Source: Basidiobolus meristosporus CBS 931.73 (Eukaryota > Basidiobolomycota > Basidiobolomycetes > Basidiobolales > Basidiobolaceae). From it: DNA of 64,000 bases. The position numbers and the translations under genes are program-made. The stretch lies in NCBI GenBank assembly GCA_002104905.1, contig MCFE01000004.1:124001-188000 (forward strand), in the 5' to 3' direction. How positions within the stretch are numbered: position 1 is the first letter of the stretch; the number at the start of each line of letters is the position of its first letter. The notes below the pieces were generated by a model. The model saw only the letters and a program-made list of their open reading frames with translations, did not search any database and had not been told where the DNA came from. Below, in pieces: positions 56,401 to 64,000 of this stretch.

Positions 56401-57435
56401 AAGATTTCTTACATGTGATCGGTATGTAGATACGCCTGCTTAGAATATCCATCACATATTCTTAACCCTGCGTTATAGATCTGCTCAACCGCAAAGAGCG
56501 AGTCAACGAGCTTGGTCGACTGGTATCCACCTTACCCTTGGCCAACTATACACTTCTACGCTGCCTGATTGCCCACTTGATTCGGATTGTACAGCACGCA
56601 GACGTCAACAAAATGACAGTTCGAAACGTTGGGATAGTTTTTTCTCCAACGTTGGGCATCCCGGCCGGGGTGTTCAACCTCTTGATGACTGAGTTTGAGT
56701 ATATTTTTTCGGTAAATGACCAAGGCTTCGCTGCACCCAGAACCATCGATGACAGCGATCAAGAGGACAATCTCGAAGAGCCCTCCACAATCCCCCAAGA
56801 AGCCCAAGCACAGGAAGACACGCTGGTAAACGATGCGGTCGTGGATTCCTCGAATAGCTTTGATCAGCCGGCCGAGCCCAACCGGCACGAAGACGAGGCC
56901 CAAAGCTTTGATGAATCGCAGTTTGCAGCCTCGATATCCAAATTCAAAAACCCCCAGTTTCGATCCATCTTACGTGACAGAGCTGGAAGAAACAATCGCA
57001 ACAGTATCATATATGCTGGTGCGGCACCAGAAAGCATGGTCAAGATGGAAGTTGGTTTACATGGTATGTACTCAATCTAATAATCACCATGTCACACGCA
57101 TCTAATCTAGCCGATGTGTAGTACGACCAACCAGTGGCGAATATGAAGAGGATGTTTATGATTTAGTCTATCCTTCTGGCGGTTCAAGCGGGGATAATGA
57201 GATGGAATTTCCATTAGACTCCATGGAGGATGAGGGTGAGGGTGAGGGTGAGGGTGAGGGAGAAGAGACTTCAAATGAGAAAGCGAAGCACGGTGAGAAT
57301 GAGTGCGAAGACCCAGATCAAGCTGTAGAGGAAGCCGAGGATGGTCAAAGCAAGTCGAGTATACCGGAAGTTACCACTGACAACGAAGCAAACAACACAT
57401 CCAACGGTACGAATAAGCCACCCGACACAGTTTAA
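53461..57435 (+). CDS. PX-PH-RhoGAP protein, Bem3-like Rho/Cdc42 GTPase-activating protein
   Basis: Predicted exons: 53461-54126, 54191-54766, 54829-55891, 55960-56097, 56153-56230, 56275-56421, 56479-57063, 57122-57435. They join in frame to 1188 aa, with introns of 44-68 nt. Residues 1-60 look coiled-coil (LRQVIAQRNALRVQNGQLW). A low-complexity acidic region follows, then a PX domain (about 360-465), a PH domain (about 490-592, EGYLTKKGKNFGGWKRRYYSL), a basic Ser-rich linker, and a RhoGAP domain (about 780-967). The arginine finger sits in EEGIYRLSGSS. The order PX, PH, RhoGAP is that of fungal Bem3, which binds phosphoinositides and switches off Cdc42 at growth sites. The acidic tail includes an EG repeat. 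Start choice: ATG in AGAGATGG just after upstream stops. Confidence 0.9.
57229..57261 (+). repeat. In-frame GGTGAG microsatellite
   Basis: About five hexamer units encode alternating Glu-Gly within the acidic tail of the RhoGAP protein. Confidence 0.85.
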
Positions 57436-58103
57436 TCCATACTCCACCCTTATTCCCAGGTAGCTCGTATGCCAGGCAACCAGGATAATTATGAGCCACA
57501 CTTTTACCCTTCGTCCTTCGCCCTTCACCCCGTCTCATTCCTCCATTGCTCCATCACCAATCCTATCTCCATTCTTCCACCTCCCATTTTATCGTTTTCC
57601 GTACAGCTTTAATTTACGTAGGAATAGGATTCTAGTCTATATTAACCAAATTAATTCATTTTTGTAAGCACGTGACGTATAGATAAAGAGCCAAATGTTT
57701 GATGGAATTGATCTGGGGTATTTACTATACATTATTACATTAAACGAGTATTTCAAATCCATGATTAAATGGAGTTGAGGAAAATTTGGTGTGGATGAGG
57801 GGAGATGAGAGGAGATAGAAAAAAACCCCGTCCCATGGATGATTAACCTTGGGGAATTGAGAAATGAGATGGGGTTAAGAATTGTTGAGATTGCTATTCG
57901 AAAGTTAGCAATTCTCGTGAGTCGGAAACCCTCTCCCAGAGTTCTTTGTTGGGTAAGTCTCAGTGATTTCTCTTACGTACAGTAGATTGCCTCCTGTTTA
58001 GAGCCAAGCTAACATTTCTTCCCTGTCGAATCTCACTTCCTTCCACACTTCTCTTCTCGACGAAAATCTCTGTTTTTCGCCCCATTTTTCACCTTTAGTT
58101 GAA
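57436..58103. other. Intergenic between the RhoGAP and NDUFA8 genes
   Basis: Terminator of one gene and promoter of the next. Nothing else recognised. Confidence 0.4.
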
Positions 58104-58699
58104 ATGGCTGCCCCCGGAAATCCCGACCTTTGCACTATTAACTCAGTTGAGCCCGCACCTATGCCTTCCGAGGTACCTTCTGTACCTGAGGTTGGTGCGA
58201 CCTCCGCTCCTTTGACTTCTGCCGCTTTCTTCATCGGAGCCTATTGTAAGGATTACAACGAAGATTTCATGCTTTGTAAGGCTGAAAACAACGATCCCAA
58301 GCACTGCCTTAAGGAAGGAAGAAAGGTCACCCGTTGTGTTGTCGATCTGTAAGTACACTTCTACGCCCTCTCCGAACTCGAACCCTTTCGCTGAACACCT
58401 CTTTCCCCACAGTCTCAAGAAGATGAAGGAGAACTGTGGAAAAGAATTCGAGAACCACTACACTTGCTTAGACAACAACGATTTCGAGTATTACGCCTGC
58501 CGTAGGCAAGAGGGCAAGTTGAATGAATGCGTATTCAACAAGCTTGTAAGTAGACGAGTCTATTTTCTAATCCACCAATCCAGGCTTTGTTCGAACCATC
58601 GTAACTAACATGGCACTCTAGGGACTCGAAAAGATCATCAATGGTACCCCCGAAGGAGAAACCCCTATTCACTTGAAAGCCAACCCAATTTATAACTGA
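58104..58699 (+). CDS. NDUFA8: NADH:ubiquinone oxidoreductase (complex I) CHCH subunit, NDUFA8 homologue
   Basis: Exons 58104-58348, 58413-58545 and 58622-58699 encode 151 aa, with clean GTAAGT donors. Four C-x9-C motifs are visible (CKDYNEDFMLC, CLKEGRKVTRC, CGKEFENHYTC, CRRQEGKLNEC), the twin-CHCH arrangement of NDUFA8, an accessory subunit on the intermembrane-space side of mitochondrial complex I. Such proteins are imported and oxidised by the Mia40 disulfide relay. There is no cleavable presequence, as expected. The C-terminal sequence after the last CHCH is short. Start: first ATG, in GAAATGGC. Confidence 0.93.
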
Positions 58700-59127
58700 G
58701 AAAGATAAACTTAGACTTTGGTTACATCTTCTCTTTGTATTAAAAAAAGCACTTTCCATGACATGACATGACATTAACCTCCCTATATCACATTGAACAA
58801 TAAAGATTTCAACTATCTTTCAAGAAATTTTTGTTGAGATGCGGACTTGAAAGTTGATTGGCAACTCTATAGTACAGCTTGGAATTCACATGGGAGTTGG
58901 GTTTGATTTTCCACTTCCCATCTATGTAGATTGTTGATTGGTGAGAAATCATTGAATTTTCTGAACTGGATATTCGTTTCTCGAAAGAATCACCTAGTGT
59001 TGTAGATACATACAAGTATTGATATTGGCGTACGTTGGTATTTCTCAACGCCCAACAACCCATAACCAGCCTTTACTTTCCACACGTACAGCTTCTCCAT
59101 CACACTGACTCCCTTTTCGGCTCCAGA

Positions 59128-60992
59128 ATGATTACCGAGTCCAAGCTCACGCTGAACACGCTGAACCCCAACAAGCGGAGGGTGATGTCGATCAGACTCT
59201 CCGAAGAATTGTTGGAGCTCCTGAGCCAAGGCAAAGAGAAATCCATCAAGATCCAGTTCGGCACAGATCAGGTAGATTCCAGTCTTTGGGTCGTTTTTGT
59301 TGCTTTTCGTTAACGGCTGGCCCTCCTGGTAAAGAAAATTCGGGTGGGAAACGCCTCCTTCGACTACAACAAAGTAGATGAAACGCAACCGGTGGAAATT
59401 TACCAGAAGAATCCATCCTCAGAAAACCTAGAGGTGATCGGTTACCTGACTCATAAACTGACCGTGAGGAGAGAAATGGGGGACAAAACAAAAGAAAGAG
59501 CGGCCAGCCGGATGGACTCGAGAAAGTAAGTGATTGGTCGTTGAGCGATCCCTGCTGCTCCTACTAACCTAATCTCCTTAGGAGCGTACTCCTCAACAAA
59601 GACAACAAAGAAGGTATCGATCAACGTTAACCCTTGTGGTGTCAAATGGTATTTTATATTCACTGTCATTTTGCAAAGTTGAACCGCAGAAAATGCGAAG
59701 ACCACCCCAGCTGAAGAGCGCCCCCATCACCACTAGACGCCTAGCCCCCACATCCACAACCCAATCATTGGCTTCCTTGGTCACTTCGAAAGATGGTGGA
59801 AAGCCCGGTAGCAGTATCCCGTTACGTACGCGAATTCTGCAGCTACTCGCCATCAATCCAATGAGTCAGGGGAATTTGGCTATGACCATGAAAGTCCCCA
59901 AGGATGAGTTGATCAAGACATTGAATTCAGTGAGTCCCCTTTGCAAATTAACTGGATGATCATCACTCCGGCTGACTGTAATTGCGCTTAGGTCGCGACG
60001 GTGACAGGGGATATTTGGTCCTTGAAAGATGACTCATTCAAGGAAGTCAAAATCAAAGATTGGGAAGCTTATTCATCTAAAGAGAAGGAAACGGTCTCGT
60101 TAAATGCATTAAAGGCATTCGACAGCCTCAATTTACCATCGGACGCACCTGAGAGAAGCGGCCTGATACTGCCACCCAAGCCAGAATCAGAGCCTACACC
60201 CGACCGTGATAAGCCCAAGGGAGCGGCAGAAATGAATGAAGAAATCCAGCAAAAGGACTATTCCCGCAGAAGAATCGCCGAGACGCCCAAAGAGGCACCA
60301 TCCGATGCGCGTAGCACGACAAGAGGCACATCTTCCAAACCCAGCAGCCTGGCTAGGTCGAGCTCCAACGTGAAGGAAACCTCGGCCGAGAACACACCTA
60401 CACCGACGACACGAAAACCTCGAGCACCCAGAGACCCCTCTTCTCTTGGGGGATATAGAATTCCCAAGAAGACTGACTCGCGAAACGCTGAATCTGGAGA
60501 GATATCGGAAAAAGAGCCGCTGCCTGCCAGCAAGAACAGAAGCAATGGATCTGCAGTAGAGACCAATAATTCACATGCGGCCAGCACTGGGACAGCTCGA
60601 TCTGACCACGGTATGATCCAATTTGTTCACTCACCCACTCACCAATACGGTATTTACCTGTTGATGCAGCCAGTCGAAAGCATCCGGTGCGCGTGTACGT
60701 GGTCAAGACCTCCATTGAGTATCACGACCTAGTGGCGCTGTTCCAAGTCAAGAACATGGAATACCAGAGCTTGAACGAGAAGATCCACGCCAAAAAACCC
60801 CAACTCGAGCGCTTGGCCGAGCAGGCGCGTAAGAGTGTCGACTCGGAGAAGCAGGAGCTTGCGGCCGACATCATGAAGCTCCGCTGCAAAGAGATCTCCC
60901 GTTGGGCGGATGAGTTTACTGAGCTACACTACGACCTAGAGGCTATCTCGAAAGAACTATCCAGAGCTAGTGAGCAAGGCCTTGCTGACTAG
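59128..60992 (+). CDS. RNA polymerase II elongation factor ELL homologue
   Basis: Exons 59128-59271, 59335-59525, 59582-59613, 59679-59929, 59992-60610 and 60670-60992 encode 519 aa in frame. An in-frame upstream ATG at 59035 would add 31 aa. The N-terminal part contains an ELL winged-helix-like segment (RTRILQLLAINPMSQGNLAMTM, and further WSLKDDSFKEVKIKDWEAYS). A long Ser/Thr/Pro-rich linker follows. The C-terminus is an occludin/ELL-type helical domain (MEYQSLNEKIHAK, PQLERLAEQ, DIMKLRCKEISRW). ELL binds RNA polymerase II and suppresses pausing, in metazoans within super- and little-elongation complexes. The 32-nt third exon is short but is needed to keep frame. Confidence 0.8.
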
Positions 60993-62406
60993 TCCCTCCC
61001 CTTTGTGCATTGTTTCCTAGGCCACCCATTTGTTCCAAACCGTTAGCGATCTCTACATTAGACAGACCATACAACCTGCCTCGCCATTCGCCCAGCAATC
61101 ATCCGTTTTGAGCTTAACGCTATTCTGTCTGTAATTATGAGGCAGGTTGTGGTTCATCAGAGAGTTGGCTCAGGCATCTTCCCATATAGGCAAATTAAGG
61201 CTATTCCCGCATAATGTAGCTTAATCAGATCGAAGACCCCCTGTATATTTGTATTGAAGGGACAATAAAACAGAAACAATACCCAAATCAATAGATGGAA
61301 CCTGATGTGCACAGGTAATGACCCTATCGTCGCATCTTGATAAAAGATTTCTATTGCGTGGATTGGCGATTGGGCCTGGAGTACTGCATGTTCTGGATAT
61401 TCAACAAAGCAAGGAATGGCCCTTGTATCACACGAACCCCATGTTACTTGCAATATACTGGAGTTACATCTGAGAGGTTCGAGAGTACCCCTACGTAGTC
61501 TAGGTGCCGCTCCAGCATCATCCAGCGCGGTGATTGTTTCATGGCCATACATATATTCAACCCATCACACGTATGGTGCAACACTTGGATCTTTTCCCCA
61601 ACAGCCGCTCATTCTCATCTGCCATGGTAAATGCGTCGTTCCCATGAGCTAGCAGCCCGCCTAATTGGCCGCGCCGTGTGGTGATTTTGCTTGGTCGATA
61701 GCAAGTCACATCAGAACTGGAAATGCGAACCAGCGAGGTAACAACCAAATACATAGCTGGTGCACAACCACGCCAAATAAGGAACCCGCGTAAATTATGC
61801 CAAAGTGCCATTTCTCGAAGGCCAATTCCATCTTATTATGCAAGAGTTGGCAAGTGAGTGCCATATATATACACATCACGCCCAATTTAGTTAGAAATGA
61901 TAGAGTTAATACATGAGATATTAATCACTTAGCACACCTCTGCCCTCTCTGTTTACCATTATACGCACCAATTTACCGTTTGCGGCCAATCAACCTCGAG
62001 TGTTTTAAACCATATTTGTTACCGCATTCAAGCTTAGGTCAATTCAAATTTTATCATACATGATCTCTCAACTGAACCCTAAACCTTGAATCCAATTACT
62101 ATTCATCCTTGCGCTTGGAGGGTTCCCGTCAAGCCCAAACTTCCTTTAGCCTCGCTCTAACCCTAAGATAGACATCTGGCTCAAGTGTATCCGCCACTTC
62201 ACCCTTGCTCTACTAAAACCCTACTGCCTAAACCTCCTGAAGTCTGGTCTCCATCGCTTTACAAGAAACTTCATTCTTGTATATTAACAGTATCCCAAAT
62301 ATCCCCAGTTTTGGTTACTTCATATTTTCTTCATCCACAAAGTCTCTTGCTCTTTTCGAAGACATCGCATCCAGAGAGTTCTATCTGACACAGCTCACAA
62401 GTCCTC
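60993..62406. other. Intergenic, no gene recognised
   Basis: About 1.4 kb. A 131-codon minus-strand open stretch (61157-61552) shows no family features and is not called. A stop at 62386-62388 in frame precedes the next start. Confidence 0.4.
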
Positions 62407-64000
62407 ATGACTGTTCAACCGTTTCCACCACCAGCTGGAAGAAGACAGTCGGATGCACTGAAGAACCGGTATAGCCAAAGCCACCGAGAGGCCATGGTGT
62501 TCTCCTCTGGCACGGAGGGTTCTTTATTAAACTACGTTGGCTATTCGCAGGACAACGTTACCCAATCTTGGGATTCACTGTCGAACCAAGTAAAGTTGTC
62601 GGTTCTCAACTTGGAAAAATCCAGCTATATCCTACAGGCACATAAAATTCACTCCAGCATATACAACCTCTTGAACGCGACGGATTTACTTTATTGGAAC
62701 TCACCGGTATTTAAAATTGGTGGCTTGAGTGGCGTTTTGCACCAGTTGGTCGGGGAGATGAATTGGCTTATTATCCTGTGTAAACTGGCCGAAAGTGCTT
62801 GGCCACCCAAAGACATCATCCCTACTTTAAGGGTCTTATCGAAAGACCTCTTACAGACGCTCAAGGATTTCATATCCAAGGCCAAAGAGAATGAGGTTCA
62901 AGTTAGACCACCGCATGTAGCACATCCGTTCTATCAGTTGAACAATAACTCGAGTGACTCCATCTTTAGACGCAAAGTGGAGCTGCAACCGGCGAATTAT
63001 GATGAGACCAACTTCATTTATCTGTTCGAGCAATTTTCCCAGAGTTTGCTCTCGGAAATCACATCCATAAAGGAGACCGAGGTCACCAGTTCAGAGGAGC
63101 TGGTGGCCAGCATTCTCCTTTGCATTGATTCTATCGGAACGTTTTTGTGCTTGGTCGAGATCCTCAATTTACCCAACCCTGGTGACCCGGTTCTCACAAG
63201 AGTGTCGGAGGAGGCATTCCTTGCACACCACAACTACATCCAGAAGAAAATAATCCTCTATGCGGATATCAACGAGCTGGTTACTAGCGCTAGAGCGGTA
63301 TTATTTAGTTTTGTGCAAGATAACGCTCGGCTGGATTTGGATGAGTATGTATCGAGCGTGATCAGCTCGACACGCGAAGCAGTCCAGGCGGTGAAACACT
63401 TGCTAGGTCATAAGGAGATCGTCAAGTCTGTCAATCTGTTTGAGGTAAGAGATGACTCCGATGATCCTGCAACGGAAAACGAATTAGATCTGTTCAAGCG
63501 TAGAGTCGATAGTTTGAAAGAATTCCGAGAGGAAAACGAGTTTTTCTCTAGTAGTTCAGACTCAGATTTCGATCGTCCCAAGGAGATTGAGCGAGAGAAA
63601 TTGACTGTCAACGAAGGTGTTGACGACGCCCTCGGTCGCACTTCTTTCTCCTCCACAAGCTCTGCCTGGAGTTGTAACACTCAGGAGGAAGCTGGGGAGA
63701 TGGCCAAGGAAAGGCGAAATGCCTCGGCGGGCGATCAGTTGGATGAGAAGACGCGATTATCTACGTCTTCTGAACAATCCAGGTCCAGCTTCCAGTCCAC
63801 CAGTAGTAGACATACCAACGGTGATACTAGAAGTAGCTACGACTCCAATAGATCATCCAGCTCAATCATGACCCAATTAGTTCTGGACGGCCCAGTTGGT
63901 AATGGCCCTAAGCTGCCTAAGGGCGTACATGATTCTGTCAAATCCAAATCTAGAAAAAGATCCGTGTTTGATCTATCTAGGTCCAGTACACACAACAACA
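62407..64000 (+). CDS. N-terminal part of a probable fungal RasGEF (Cdc25/Ste6-like), runs off the window
   Basis: An uninterrupted frame of 531 codons from ATG 62407 to the window edge. Residues about 30-340 are mostly helical. They contain a segment (CKLAESAWPPKDIIPTL, then LLQTLKDFISKAKE) that resembles the ASGVWPPPDA / VRHFV-type region in the N-terminal half of fungal Cdc25-family Ras exchange factors. Downstream is a Ser-rich, charged stretch with KSRKRSVFDLSR, as often precedes the REM and catalytic domains. Those domains would lie beyond 64000. An SH3-bearing exon upstream cannot be excluded. The family is an inference from remembered motif similarity; the coding call is firm. Confidence 0.6.
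   Translation, partial: MTVQPFPPPAGRRQSDALKNRYSQSHREAMVFSSGTEGSLLNYVGYSQDNVTQSWDSLSNQVKLSVLNLEKSSYILQAHKIHSSIYNLLNATDLLYWNSPVFKIGGLSGVLHQLVGEMNWLIILCKLAESAWPPKDIIPTLRVLSKDLLQTLKDFISKAKENEVQVRPPHVAHPFYQLNNNSSDSIFRRKVELQPANYDETNFIYLFEQFSQSLLSEITSIKETEVTSSEELVASILLCIDSIGTFLCLVEILNLPNPGDPVLTRVSEEAFLAHHNYIQKKIILYADINELVTSARAVLFSFVQDNARLDLDEYVSSVISSTREAVQAVKHLLGHKEIVKSVNLFEVRDDSDDPATENELDLFKRRVDSLKEFREENEFFSSSSDSDFDRPKEIEREKLTVNEGVDDALGRTSFSSTSSAWSCNTQEEAGEMAKERRNASAGDQLDEKTRLSTSSEQSRSSFQSTSSRHTNGDTRSSYDSNRSSSSIMTQLVLDGPVGNGPKLPKGVHDSVKSKSRKRSVFDLSRSSTHNN

Noticed and set aside
57229-57261. Interstitial telomere-like repeat
   Set aside because: The hexamer GGTGAG is not a telomere repeat, and it encodes an in-frame Glu-Gly stretch of the RhoGAP tail.
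61157-61552. A 131-codon minus-strand open frame as a gene
   Set aside because: No family features, no promoter or splice context, and composition like its surroundings.

Overview
The window is fungal nuclear DNA. Five genes at the right-hand end contain short GT-AG introns (about 44-106 nt, donors such as GTATGT and GTAAGT), and they encode fungal-type proteins: a PX-PH-RhoGAP regulator, a complex I CHCH subunit, an ELL elongation factor and the N-terminal part of a probable RasGEF. The abundance of Copia, Gypsy and Harbinger-like debris and the small introns would fit an early-diverging filamentous fungus (for example the Basidiobolus/Conidiobolus grade), but that placement is inference.

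Positions 1 to about 44,060 are an AT-rich transposon graveyard built by nesting. On the left, an old Copia element (C1, 2612-16615) is split by a Gypsy element (G1, 4737-9656) and by a younger Copia of the same family (C2, 10945-15609). In the middle lie a truncated minus-strand Gypsy (G2, 18431-21869) and a second minus-strand Gypsy (G3, 22918-35484). G3 is interrupted by a Harbinger-type DNA transposon, by three solo LTRs of exactly 1071 bp (one inside another), and by a third Copia (C3), which itself carries a 734-bp foldback element. Target-site duplications (TSDs) and reconstructed target sites support most of these joins. Two unclassified dispersed repeats (X and Y) and a second Copia family (C4/C5) complete the island. 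No element looks autonomous.

Positions 45,161-52,637 hold a putative single-pass membrane protein gene, a tRNA-derived sequence, and the most interesting feature of the window: seven small intronless genes on both strands. They encode 55-73 aa proteins of no family I recognise. Each protein has two copies of an F(L/M)RLTPE motif, usually exactly 33 residues apart, and each gene has a TATA box 49-74 nt before its ATG. Synonymous codon variation under a fixed peptide motif argues that they are real and selected.

Positions 53,461-64,000 are ordinary gene-dense sequence: the RhoGAP, the NDUFA8 homologue, ELL, and an open reading frame that runs off the window edge.
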